A DNA stretch of 64,000 bases. It comes from Pedobacter yulinensis (GTDB lineage: Bacteria; Bacteroidota; Bacteroidia; Sphingobacteriales; Sphingobacteriaceae). Each line of letters begins with the position of its first letter. Position 1 is the first letter of the stretch. The DNA is taken from the NCBI RefSeq assembly GCF_003029735.1, contig NZ_KZ686268.1, positions 496,001 to 560,000 on the forward strand, read 5' to 3'. The notes below the pieces were generated by a model. The model was given only the letters and a program-made list of their open reading frames with translations, did no database searches and had not been told where the DNA came from. Positions 1 to 8,470 of this stretch are shown piece after piece. The translations under genes and the position numbers were made by a program.

Positions 1-2
1 AC

Positions 3-599
3 CTGGATATTCGTAAAATGCTTTCCATTTATCCGGTTAGTAAAGAAGAAGTAGCGCTTCAATGTTATATCCACAGTGTCGATGACATATCAAAGATTCA
101 TGCCGAGGCACCGCAGTTGCTGAAAGATTCATTTAAGGATTACAATACAGAAGTTCAGGATTTAATACGCCGCTTTCTGGAAGGCGGACTGATGTTCGCT
201 GATAAAATGGGCATGGTACACACGCCAAACCTGGTTCATGGGAACGTTGTGCTGTTAGGCGATGCTGGCTATTGCCCTACCGCTTTGTCAGGAATGGGCG
301 CATCGTTATCAATTTACGGCGCAAAAGTATTGTCTCATTTTCTGGCACAATTACCCGATGGTCTAAACGAAGCTCTTCAACGTTATAATTCGCTGATGCA
401 GCCCATCATCAGCAAGTTCCAGGGAAATGCCAGGAACAATGCCAGGTCGTTCATACCAGATAACGAAGCAGATCTGAAGCGTTTTACAGCGCTATTTGGC
501 TCGGCAACTGAAGATGAGGTTAGCAGAATGATGACCGATCAACTTGTACTGACTGAAAACCAACTGAAATTTTTACCGATCCACAGCAATGAAACTTAA
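3..599 (+). CDS. FAD-dependent monooxygenase, C-terminal part (5' end outside window)
   Basis: The reading frame is open from the window edge, so the first in-frame ATG (18) is probably internal and the gene is truncated at its 5' end by the window. What is visible is the second FAD-binding segment of the PHBH/FAD_binding_3 flavin monooxygenase family: the motif VVLLGDAGYCPTALSGMG near residues 78-95, where the Asp contacts the ribityl chain of FAD, then the helical C-terminal tail. Such enzymes hydroxylate aromatic or polyketide-type substrates with NAD(P)H and oxygen in the cytoplasm; the substrate cannot be told here. The last 11 bases overlap the next gene, which suggests co-transcription. 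Confidence 0.85.
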   Translation: MDIRKMLSIYPVSKEEVALQCYIHSVDDISKIHAEAPQLLKDSFKDYNTEVQDLIRRFLEGGLMFADKMGMVHTPNLVHGNVVLLGDAGYCPTALSGMGASLSIYGAKVLSHFLAQLPDGLNEALQRYNSLMQPIISKFQGNARNNARSFIPDNEADLKRFTALFGSATEDEVSRMMTDQLVLTENQLKFLPIHSNET

Positions 600-969
600 A
601 CAAATTTTATCGATAGCCATAGGAATTGGGTCTGTCGGGTTGCTAAGCTCTGTATTTGCCAAGCTTCAAGGAATGGTATTTCCACAATCGCTTAATGCGT
701 TGGGCCATCCTGACGTAAGCAGCGCTGAAGTTATTCAACTCGTCATTAAATTGGGCTGCCTGGCTACAAGCGGAATGCTTGGCGGGATCCTTACCGCTTG
801 GACGGGAGGTAACCTCAAAGCCCGTGTTGTTGTCTGTATAGCGATCATCGCAGTTATAGGATGGTTGTGGTTCAATACAATTTACCCAATTTGGTTTTGG
901 CTTCCATTGATCATTCTTATCGGTCCCGCTATTTTGTTGGGAGGTAAATTGCCACGCAAACAGTCATAA
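589..969 (+). CDS. small four-helix membrane protein, function unknown
   Basis: A 126-residue protein with about four hydrophobic segments (roughly 5-27, 45-70, 78-95, 100-118) and a basic C-terminus, so an inner-membrane protein. I do not recognise a family with confidence; it resembles small uncharacterised DoxX-like or DUF-type membrane proteins of Bacteroidota. The ATG at 589 overlaps the 3' end of the monooxygenase gene by 11 bases, the usual sign of translational coupling, so the two are probably expressed together. Confidence 0.7.
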   Translation: MKLKQILSIAIGIGSVGLLSSVFAKLQGMVFPQSLNALGHPDVSSAEVIQLVIKLGCLATSGMLGGILTAWTGGNLKARVVVCIAIIAVIGWLWFNTIYPIWFWLPLIILIGPAILLGGKLPRKQS

Positions 970-1187
970 ATGGCGAAATACGATTGCGTTCAACGTTTAG
1001 AAAGCCCAAGGTCATCGATGTTCGTTCCCGGTGGTCACCGCCGGTGCATTCAGTTCTTGCGAACCCCCTGAGCCTGTAGCGCAGCGGAGAGCGGCAGAGG
1101 ACGGCGGATGGCGGAGCCACGCCAATTCCTCAGGATGGCCTGTCAGGTTTCAGCAAGAATATTTCACAGCACGATTTCTTTTTGCCA

Positions 1188-2075
1188 TCAGTTAAACGCC
1201 TGGCGAAATTCCAGCGGCGATACGTTCGTCTTCTTTTTGAAAAGCGTGCTGAAAGACTGCGCATGCTCAAAGCCCAGTGCATAGGCGATCTCGCTAACGG
1301 AAAGGCTGGTCGTGGAAAGTTTTTCTTTGGCTTTCGCGATCAGTTTTTCATGAATGTGTTGCTGTGTGTTCTGTCCGGTATGCACCCGAAGCAGGTCGCT
1401 CAGGTAGTTCGGCGACAGGTTCATCTGCCCGGCAACATATTGCACCGTGAGCAAACCCTGCACCTCGCTGTTAAAATAGTCATCGATCAATTGCTCAAAC
1501 CTGCTCAGCAATGCTGAATTGTTATTCTTCCGGGTCAGAAATTGCCGCTCATAGAACCGGTTCGAGTATTTTAACAGGCTCTCGATCTGCGTCAGCATGA
1601 TCTCCTGGGTGTACTTATCAATATGCCGGCACTCCCGGTCAATTTTATGCAAGATGGCAATCAGGTCATCTTCCTCTTCGGCCGAAAGGTGCAGCGCCTC
1701 ATTCACCGCGTAATCGAAAAAACCATAACGGTGAATGCTGTTCGCCAGGGGGTGTTGCAACAGAAAGTCCGGATGAAAGATCAGGAGATAACCAGACCCG
1801 CATTCCATATTTTGAAGATCCAGTTGCTGCACCTGGTTGGGCGCGGTAAAACTCAATACGCCCTTATCGTAGTCATAGTGCTGCTGTCCGTACCTGATCT
1901 TGCCTTTCGCTTCACGTTTGAGCGCCACGCAATAAAAGCGGTTAACAAAACCTTTCCAGATCGCGTCTTCCAAAAACACACTTTCAGCCAGGTTGATCAC
2001 ACTTACCAGTGGATGACGGGGTTCGGGCAATGACAGCAACCGGTGAAATTCTGATATCGAGTTAATGGCATTCAT
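1188..2075 (-). CDS. AraC-family transcriptional regulator
   Basis: 295 residues. The N-terminal ~170 residues are a cupin-like sensing domain; the C-terminal ~100 residues hold two helix-turn-helix motifs, with the AraC signature in the last HTH (SVSEIAYALGFEHAQSFSTL followed by FKKKTNVSPLEFR). It lies 8 bases downstream of the aldo/keto reductase gene, on the same strand, so the two form an operon and the regulator probably controls the reductase. This AraC plus aldo/keto reductase pairing is frequent in Bacteroidota. The effector is not predictable. Confidence 0.93.
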   Translation of the reverse strand: MNAINSISEFHRLLSLPEPRHPLVSVINLAESVFLEDAIWKGFVNRFYCVALKREAKGKIRYGQQHYDYDKGVLSFTAPNQVQQLDLQNMECGSGYLLIFHPDFLLQHPLANSIHRYGFFDYAVNEALHLSAEEEDDLIAILHKIDRECRHIDKYTQEIMLTQIESLLKYSNRFYERQFLTRKNNNSALLSRFEQLIDDYFNSEVQGLLTVQYVAGQMNLSPNYLSDLLRVHTGQNTQQHIHEKLIAKAKEKLSTTSLSVSEIAYALGFEHAQSFSTLFKKKTNVSPLEFRQAFN

Positions 2076-2083
2076 AAACGAAA

Positions 2084-3088
2084 TTAATCAATTAAGCCCA
2101 TACTGAACTCATCGTAAGGTGCGCCGGTGTCTGTACCCAGCGGCACGATACTTTCCAGCCGGATAAGATCTGCCTCAGTCAGCTCAATGGCGGTTGCCGC
2201 AAGATTTTGCTCGAGGTATTTGCGGCGTTTCGTTCCCGGGATGGGCACAATCCCCTTACTTATGATCCAGGCCAGAGCCAGCTGCGAAGAGGTGACGTTC
2301 TTGGCTTCGGCCATCACTTCAATTGCCCTGACCAATTCAATGTTCTTGTTAAATACCTCACCCTGGAACCGCGGGATCGCCCTGCGAAAATCGTTCTCGG
2401 GCAGGTCATCGATGCTTTTGATCTGTCCCGACAAGAACCCCCGGCCCAATGGTGAATAAGCCACAAAGCCGATACCCAGTTCATTCAATGTTGCCAGTAC
2501 CCCGCGTTCTTCGACCGTTCTTTCGAATAAAGAATACTCGCTTTGTACTGCGGTGACGGGGTGCACGGCATGCGCCCGCTTAACCGTTTCAGAGGAAACT
2601 TCAGACAGGCCAATGTAACCTACCTTACCTTCCTTAACCAGTTCAGCCATGGCTTCAACCGTTTCTTCAATAGGTGTATTTTTATCCAGCCGGTGCAGGT
2701 AATACAGATCAATGTAATCAGTATTGAGGTTTTTTAAAGAGCGCTCTAAAGATTTCTTTACATAGTCCCTTTTCCCATTGATGGCCCAGGTCACTTTATT
2801 GTTGTCATCAATCTCCCAGCCGAACTTAGTCGCCAGAATATACCGGCTGCGTTGACCGCTGATGGCCTTTGCGATAAGCTGTTCATTTTTCAGCGGCCCG
2901 TACAAATCTGCCGTATCTAAAAAATTACCGCCCAGCGCCAGCGAACGATGAATTGTTGCGATGGCTTCCTGCTCATCTGCCGGACCATACATATGCGCCT
3001 CTTCAAAACCGGTCATGCCCATACAACCCAGGCCGACCACCGGCACAACCAAACCCTGGCTGCCTAGTGCTATTTGTTTTATTTCCAT
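2084..3088 (-). CDS. aldo/keto reductase
   Basis: 334 residues, normal for the AKR superfamily (TIM barrel, NADPH-dependent carbonyl reduction in the cytoplasm). The catalytic tetrad is visible: Asp58 and Tyr63 in LDTADLYGP, Lys88 in LATKFG, His132 in YYLHRLD. The C-terminal PIPGTKRRKYLEQN segment is the NADP-binding loop of the AKR13/YakC-like subgroup. It is the first gene of a two-gene unit with the AraC regulator immediately downstream. Substrate unknown; general aldehyde or ketone detoxification is typical. Confidence 0.95.
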   Translation of the reverse strand: MEIKQIALGSQGLVVPVVGLGCMGMTGFEEAHMYGPADEQEAIATIHRSLALGGNFLDTADLYGPLKNEQLIAKAISGQRSRYILATKFGWEIDDNNKVTWAINGKRDYVKKSLERSLKNLNTDYIDLYYLHRLDKNTPIEETVEAMAELVKEGKVGYIGLSEVSSETVKRAHAVHPVTAVQSEYSLFERTVEERGVLATLNELGIGFVAYSPLGRGFLSGQIKSIDDLPENDFRRAIPRFQGEVFNKNIELVRAIEVMAEAKNVTSSQLALAWIISKGIVPIPGTKRRKYLEQNLAATAIELTEADLIRLESIVPLGTDTGAPYDEFSMGLID

Positions 3089-3331
3089 GATTCAAAGATC
3101 AGTAAACCAGCGCGGCCGCATGTATGCAAACCCCTGAAGCTTGTAAGCAAATCGAAGAATGATCGGCGCAGCCGTGCATTTGCGTTGTGAATATTAAACC
3201 GGCGACCCCGTAACCAATCAAGGATTTTTCTGCCAAACCAAGATGGGCTAGAGCCGGGCATACCATAAGTTATGAAACGCTGCTTGCCCAAAGGCTGCCT
3301 GTTTATTCCCCGGGCCGGATCAATAGCATGA

Positions 3332-4180
3332 TTACTGGTCTTCAGTTAACAGATGTTCAAACGTGAACTGTGGCAGGTAACCCAATCGTTCTCTGGCTTT
3401 ATCGATTACGTACAACCGGTCGATGCTGTCAGGAAACGACCAGTTTTTTGCCTTGTAAAATGCGGCAGCTTGCGGGTAAAGTTTGCTAATTGCTTCTGCC
3501 GGGTTGGTTTTAAGCGTAACGAGATCTTCTCTGGAAAAAGGGCTGCTGCTGGCAATGTTGAAGATCTCAAAATTCTTAAAATCATGATTCACCGCCAGGT
3601 ACAAGGCCTCCGCGCCGTCGCGCGCGTCAAGGCCCCTGTACAACCTGTGGTTTGCCCGCAGATTGGGTTCCTCCGGCAAGAAGCGGCCTACCCGGTAAAC
3701 AGATGTCTGTAAACCCTCCTTGTCGAAAAAATCTTTGCACAGCTGTTCGGCCGTTTGTTTGGTTATATCGTAGATATCCCTGGGCTGTTCCTGTACTAGT
3801 TCATCCACCCACACCGCCTGGGCAGGATCGGCCATGGCATTCCCATAGATCGAGGTTGTACTGACGTAAAGAAAGCGCTTTACACCCTGTTTCACAGCAG
3901 CATTTAATAGGTTCAAGGTTCCGTAGACATTCGTATCGATAAACTCTTCCCTGGGGAAACCGAGGTCATAGTGTTTGCCATGGAGAGCGGCCGTGTGAAT
4001 AATCGCATCTGCGTGTTGGCAAGCCCTTAAGACCGCTTCTTTATCCCTGATGTCCAGGATCAGATTCGGAGCGGGGCTTTCAATAAGGTCTGCGCCAACC
4101 GGCCGCAGGTGGGCAGCTTTTAGTTTCTGCATAACCGCCAAACCAAGTTTACCAGCAGATCCGGTTACGAGTACTTTCAT
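3332..4180 (-). CDS. NAD(P)-dependent epimerase/dehydratase family protein
   Basis: 282 residues, extended SDR fold. The N-terminal Rossmann motif GSAGKLG (residues 7-13) binds the dinucleotide, and the catalytic pair is present as YDITK (Tyr137, Lys141) with the preceding Ser in VSTTSIYG. Asp43 in LDIRD is a typical adenine-contacting acid. Members act on nucleotide sugars or related alcohols, for example uronate dehydrogenases of similar length. No sugar-nucleotide genes surround it, so the substrate is open. It is transcribed alone, divergently from the AraC gene at 4391. Confidence 0.88.
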   Translation of the reverse strand: MKVLVTGSAGKLGLAVMQKLKAAHLRPVGADLIESPAPNLILDIRDKEAVLRACQHADAIIHTAALHGKHYDLGFPREEFIDTNVYGTLNLLNAAVKQGVKRFLYVSTTSIYGNAMADPAQAVWVDELVQEQPRDIYDITKQTAEQLCKDFFDKEGLQTSVYRVGRFLPEEPNLRANHRLYRGLDARDGAEALYLAVNHDFKNFEIFNIASSSPFSREDLVTLKTNPAEAISKLYPQAAAFYKAKNWSFPDSIDRLYVIDKARERLGYLPQFTFEHLLTEDQ

Positions 4181-4390
4181 GATTTTTTAAAGGTACAAAA
4201 TACTTTCAGAGGCTACGGAAGAGCTGCATGAACAAGGAGCCGGGAAAAAGCAATCTGATGCAACACGCTTAAATACAGACCGCTCAGTAATGCAAAAGTA
4301 CAGTTCGGTTAAGCCGGTAAATTAATGCCCGGCAAATCTCTGCCATTTCTAAATTCACCTTTCGCTCTTTCTTGCTAACTTTACGTTCAG

Positions 4391-5221
4391 ATGCATACGC
4401 CACTTTCAGAAAACGGCATTCCGGTGAAGGACAAGATGGAGCCCGACCGGTTGGTTAAGGTCAGCGCCATGAAAGAGGTGATCAAGCCTACCAGGCCGCA
4501 TCGGCATGCCAACTACCATGAACTTGTCCTGTTAAACCAGGGGGCAGGTTTTCATGATGTTGACGGCCATCAGTTCGAAGTAACCGCTCCCGAATGTTAT
4601 TACCTGCGGCCCGGTCAGACACATTGCTGGAACTTTTCATCCATACCCAGGGGTTTCGTTGTTCTTTTCAGGGAAGAGTTACTTAAAAAGGACGACCTGG
4701 ATCTGCTGTTCAGGTTCCCGGCGCAGATTTCCCTGCCGGCAGCAGACCAAACGGTTTTCGCTCTTACGGCTGTCCTTTACCAGGAGTTCAGATCGGGCCT
4801 GAGTGATCCCGGAACTTACCGCGCCTACCTGCACTTGCTGGTTACGAAACTTCAGCAATTGTCGAACACCAGGCGATCCCTCGTCAGCGGTTCCGACCAT
4901 GTTTTTCAGCGGTATAAACAGCTAGTAAACGCCCACTTTTCGCAAACGCGCGATCTGGGCTTTTATGCCGGCCAGCTGCACATTACCACAGCTGTCCTGA
5001 ACCAAACCTGCAAAAAAGCCGTGGGTAAAACGCCCGCTACAATTATTAACGAGCGTATCCTGCTCGAAGCGAAACTGCTGTTATCAGCCACCGGCAAAGC
5101 GATTCAGGAGGTAGCGGCCGACCTCGGGTTTGCGGACTCTCCGCATTTCATTAAATTTTTTAAGCAGAATACTGCGCTGACGCCTGGGGCCTACCGCCAT
5201 CTTGCCTCAACAAAGGGGTAA
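4391..5221 (+). CDS. AraC-family transcriptional regulator
   Basis: 276 residues. The N-terminus is a cupin/AraC_binding domain (HRHANYHELVLLNQG and the following beta strands, residues ~35-110). The C-terminus carries the AraC HTH pair with the signature AIQEVAADLGFADSPHFIKF and a final FKQNTALTPGAYR. The gene ends 61 bases before the TonB-linked barrel on the same strand. Two direct repeats lie in the gap and are good candidates for its binding site, so it probably controls that barrel. A box TAACTTTA at 4376-4383 just before the ATG resembles the Bacteroidota -7 element. Confidence 0.93.
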   Translation: MHTPLSENGIPVKDKMEPDRLVKVSAMKEVIKPTRPHRHANYHELVLLNQGAGFHDVDGHQFEVTAPECYYLRPGQTHCWNFSSIPRGFVVLFREELLKKDDLDLLFRFPAQISLPAADQTVFALTAVLYQEFRSGLSDPGTYRAYLHLLVTKLQQLSNTRRSLVSGSDHVFQRYKQLVNAHFSQTRDLGFYAGQLHITTAVLNQTCKKAVGKTPATIINERILLEAKLLLSATGKAIQEVAADLGFADSPHFIKFFKQNTALTPGAYRHLASTKG

Positions 5222-5250
5222 TGTACAATCGTTTCTGCGTATTGTACAAT
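5222..5250 (+). promoter_or_regulatory. pair of direct repeats, candidate AraC operator
   Basis: The octamer TGTACAAT occurs at 5222-5229 and again at 5243-5250, 21 bases apart, which is two helical turns. Direct half-sites with this spacing are the classic layout for AraC-family dimers. They sit between the AraC gene (ends 5221) and the TonB barrel (5283), upstream of a TATTTTTG box at 5271-5278. The assignment to this regulator is inference from position. Confidence 0.5.
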
Positions 5251-5282
5251 GGAGCTACCTTTCCGCATGATATTTTTGCATC

Positions 5283-7760
5283 ATGATTTCGCTTATAAAA
5301 ACGATCACCTTTACCTTGTTCATTGTAATGATGTCATCGCAGATGTTGTTTGCACAGGGAGGTTCCATAAAGGGCCTGGTCTTTGACCAGCAGACAAAAC
5401 GCCCGATAGCGTATGCCAGTGTTTCCGTACTGAAAGCCGCAGACTCAACCGTGGTTGCCGGATCGCTTACAAAAGCCAGCGGCGCATTTGCGTTTTCGGG
5501 ATTAACACCGGGAAATTATGTGCTCAGGGTTGCTTTCCTGGGTTATCACACCAAAATGACCGGCACACTCAATTTAACCGGGAACGGCCAGATTGAGGCG
5601 GGCACCATCCTGCTGTCGCTCAGCGAAACGGCGCTTGACCAGGTGCAGGTTACGGGTCGCCACGCCGATGCGCTGAACAAGATCGACAAACAAACATACC
5701 GTGCAGACCAATTTGAAAGTGCGCGCGGGGGTACCGCCATCGATGTGCTGAAAAACCTCCCCTCAGTTACCATAAACGGAGAAGGCGAGATCAGCATGCG
5801 CGGCTCTGCCGGTTTCCTGGTGCTGGTAAATGGCAAACCGGTACTGACAGATGCGCAAACCGTACTTAGCCAGTTGCCTGCCAACAGCCTGCAAAACATT
5901 GAACTGATTACCGCACCATCGGCCAAATATGACCCCGATGGCAAAGCCGGTATCATCAACATCACCACAAAAAAAGGAGCTGACGATGGCTTCACCATGA
6001 CGGCCAATGCCCAGGCCGGATTACCCAGCACCGGCGACCACGGCAATCAAGAACAGCCAAAACGCTTTGGCGGCGACCTGACGCTCAACTACCGTAAAGG
6101 CAAATGGGACCTATCAGCCGGCGGCAATTACCTTCGCGCAGATGTTGCCGGTTACCGCGAGGGAGATGTGTACACGCTGAACTTTTTAAACAATACAATT
6201 ACACGTTTTCCCTCGAACGGAGAACGCAGCTTTGATAAATACAATTACGCGGGCCGCTTTTCAGCAAGTTACAAGGCAGATGCCCGCAATACGTTTTCAG
6301 CCGGCTTGTTTCTTGGGCATCGTTTCCAGTCGCGGCTGGCAGATATTTTATACACCAACAGCACTGCAGATCTGACTACACAGGCCGTGCAAAAAAGCAT
6401 AACCTATTTTAACTCCAACCTGCAAACAAAGGAGGGCGGCTTTTCGCTTGGAAGCCTGGACTATACCCATACGTTCGCCAACAAATCGACCCTGACCGCA
6501 TCTGCGCTGTATGAACATGCCAACCTGTATGGCAACAGCAAAAACCGCAACCTGCAATATCCCAACACGGCAGACACCATCCAGTACGTGCTGAACCCTT
6601 ACAAAAACCCGATCAATGGCTACCGGTTACGGCTGGATTACGCAACCGCTATCGGCACAGGCAAACTGGAGAGCGGCTACCAGTTCAGGTACGATACACA
6701 GGACGGACAATTTGATTATTTTGTTACGCCGGCGGTGTCACAGCCAGATGCGGCACGTTTTAGGGGCAGTGCGCGGGCTAAAAATCAGATCAACTCATTC
6801 TACACGCAATATTCCGGTAGGGAAAGCAAGCTGGAATACACGGCCGGACTGCGTTATGAGTATGCTGCGCGGACAGTTAATTTATCATACGATCCCACTC
6901 CGCATCAGCTGAAACTATCTAACCTGTTCCCTTCGGCCAACTTGTTGTACACTTTTAAAGAGGGCTGGCAGGCCAAAGCCGGCTATAGCAGACGTGTGCA
7001 GCGCACCACCAATTTCGAACTGAACCCGATACCCGAGCGTGAACATTCAGAAACCCTGGAGCAGGGCGACCCTGACTTATTGCCTGAGTTTGTAGACCTG
7101 GCTGAGCTTGGTTTGGTCAGGACGTTCAGCAAAGGCTCGTTTTTCAGCACCCTGTATTATCAAAATATTCAAAATCCGATTCAGCGGGTAAACAGCGTGT
7201 ATGCCGACACCATTCTGAACCGCGTGTTTACGAATGCCGACCGCGCCAGGTCTTTTGGCCTTGAAGCGGGCACGAACCTTCAGCCGGCAAGCTGGTGGAG
7301 CCTGTACCTGGGCGGTAATATTTACAATTACAAGATCAATGGCTCATTGAACATCCTGGGCGTTACCTCTTATGTTTCAAACGCCAATTGGGTATATTCG
7401 ATCAACGTCAACACTAATTTCAGGCTGGGCCCGGCCTGGAACCTGCAGGGAAATGTAAACTACCTGTCAAGGAGGCCGACGGCACAGGGCGAGGACTCCA
7501 GGTTTCTTGTACCCAACGCGTCGCTTCGGAAATCATTCATGAACGGCCGTTTTGCCGCAACGCTGCAGTGGCAAAATATTGACCTGGGCATGAAACGATC
7601 CAATCGCCAGCGCATTACCACGTGGGGCAATGATTTTTACACCACGACCAATTACATTTATGAAACCGATGTGGTCATGCTGAACCTTAGCTTCAACCTG
7701 AACAAGCTGAGGGGTAAAATGAAACTGCCGGCAAGCGAATTTGGCGACAAAGAATTTTAG
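5283..7760 (+). CDS. TonB-linked outer-membrane barrel (carboxypeptidase-like domain plus OMP_b-brl_3 barrel)
   Basis: 825 residues. A signal peptide ends near MLFAQ (residue ~25), followed by a carboxypeptidase-D-like regulatory domain (GSIKGLVFDQQTKRPIAYAS onward, ~28-115), a plug domain (~125-230, with NLPSVTINGEGEISMRG and the ITTKKG motif) and a long beta-barrel. This is the non-SusC type of TonB-dependent receptor family common in Bacteroidota. Position next to an AraC regulator and a cupin protein suggests induction by a specific compound. The ligand cannot be read from sequence. A possible -7 box TATTTTTG ends 4 bases before the ATG. Confidence 0.92.
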   Translation: MISLIKTITFTLFIVMMSSQMLFAQGGSIKGLVFDQQTKRPIAYASVSVLKAADSTVVAGSLTKASGAFAFSGLTPGNYVLRVAFLGYHTKMTGTLNLTGNGQIEAGTILLSLSETALDQVQVTGRHADALNKIDKQTYRADQFESARGGTAIDVLKNLPSVTINGEGEISMRGSAGFLVLVNGKPVLTDAQTVLSQLPANSLQNIELITAPSAKYDPDGKAGIINITTKKGADDGFTMTANAQAGLPSTGDHGNQEQPKRFGGDLTLNYRKGKWDLSAGGNYLRADVAGYREGDVYTLNFLNNTITRFPSNGERSFDKYNYAGRFSASYKADARNTFSAGLFLGHRFQSRLADILYTNSTADLTTQAVQKSITYFNSNLQTKEGGFSLGSLDYTHTFANKSTLTASALYEHANLYGNSKNRNLQYPNTADTIQYVLNPYKNPINGYRLRLDYATAIGTGKLESGYQFRYDTQDGQFDYFVTPAVSQPDAARFRGSARAKNQINSFYTQYSGRESKLEYTAGLRYEYAARTVNLSYDPTPHQLKLSNLFPSANLLYTFKEGWQAKAGYSRRVQRTTNFELNPIPEREHSETLEQGDPDLLPEFVDLAELGLVRTFSKGSFFSTLYYQNIQNPIQRVNSVYADTILNRVFTNADRARSFGLEAGTNLQPASWWSLYLGGNIYNYKINGSLNILGVTSYVSNANWVYSINVNTNFRLGPAWNLQGNVNYLSRRPTAQGEDSRFLVPNASLRKSFMNGRFAATLQWQNIDLGMKRSNRQRITTWGNDFYTTTNYIYETDVVMLNLSFNLNKLRGKMKLPASEFGDKEF

Positions 7761-7831
7761 GGACGGCCAGGTTATTCCGGCAGCCGGGACCCAATCAAGA
7801 CATCACAACACTCAGATAGACCATGTTGTTG

Positions 7832-7859
7832 TTTGTCAGGACATTAACAATTACATTTG
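7832..7859 (+). promoter_or_regulatory. Bacteroidota-type promoter for the cupin gene
   Basis: TTTG at 7832-7835 and TACATTTG at 7852-7859, separated by 16 bases, match the -33/-7 consensus of the Bacteroidota primary sigma factor (TTTG and TAnnTTTG). The ATG at 7878 lies 18 bases beyond the box, giving a short leader. Confidence 0.6.
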
Positions 7860-7877
7860 CTTAAAACCTGCTTACCT

Positions 7878-8378
7878 ATGGAAAATCAAAAGCGCATGCC
7901 GGTCACACTGGGGCCACAGGCTGGCCATAGCCTTTCTGTTGTCGGCGACACATACCGCATCTTAGTTGGCGGTAAAGAAACTGGCGGCGCGTTTGCCGCC
8001 ATTGATATGCTTATCCCCCCTGGCGGAGGGCCGGGTCCTCACGCGCATCCCGATTTTGAAGAGTCCTTTTTTGTGGTCGATGGCGAGATCGAGGTCAGGT
8101 CAGAAGCGGGAACCTATGTGGCACAAAAGGGTTCTTTTGTCAACATCCCGAAGGGAGGCCTGATCCATAGCTTTAAAAACAAAACCGGGCACAATGCGCA
8201 TTTGCTGTGTACCGTCGTACCTGCCGGGCTGGAACTTTTTTTTGAAGAAATTGGCAAGCCTGTTGCGCCGGGAGAGTTTTTGCCCCTACCTGAAATAGAC
8301 GACGAGGCCGCAAGAAAATTGCAGGAAATTGCACAGCGGCATGGGCAGCGGGTATACCCGCCTGATGCACTCGGATAA
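7878..8378 (+). CDS. cupin-domain protein
   Basis: 166 residues from the ATG at 7878. An upstream in-frame TTG at 7857 overlaps the -7 promoter box and is unlikely to be the start. The single cupin barrel shows motif 1 as GPHAHPDFEESFFVVDG, with two His and one Glu as metal ligands, and motif 2 as PKGGLIHSFKN with the fourth ligand. Such small cupins are dioxygenases, isomerases or simple binding proteins. It has its own promoter, and a hairpin terminator follows. Confidence 0.88.
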   Translation: MENQKRMPVTLGPQAGHSLSVVGDTYRILVGGKETGGAFAAIDMLIPPGGGPGPHAHPDFEESFFVVDGEIEVRSEAGTYVAQKGSFVNIPKGGLIHSFKNKTGHNAHLLCTVVPAGLELFFEEIGKPVAPGEFLPLPEIDDEAARKLQEIAQRHGQRVYPPDALG

Positions 8379-8414
8379 CCTGAAACCCCTCTTCTCTGAC
8401 GAGCATACACAAAG

Positions 8415-8443
8415 ATGCCCGGACACCATTGGTGCCCGGGCAT
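8415..8443. terminator. hairpin between converging genes
   Basis: ATGCCCGG pairs with CCGGGCAT and the inner CACC with GGTG around an ATT loop. It sits between the cupin stop (8378) and the DUF4374 stop (8471), which converge. The U-tract is weak on both sides, so it may act as a barrier to both transcripts. Confidence 0.6.
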
Positions 8444-8470
8444 TGTATATTCGCCGTAATCGGCGCGAAT

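Noticed and set aside
929-1120. 63-codon open frame on the minus strand
   Set aside because: No domain, overlaps the end of the membrane-protein gene, Arg/Pro-rich composition typical of a chance frame.
3079-3291. 70-codon open frame upstream of the aldo/keto reductase
   Set aside because: Overlaps the reductase start, composition rich in Arg/Gly/Phe without family resemblance.
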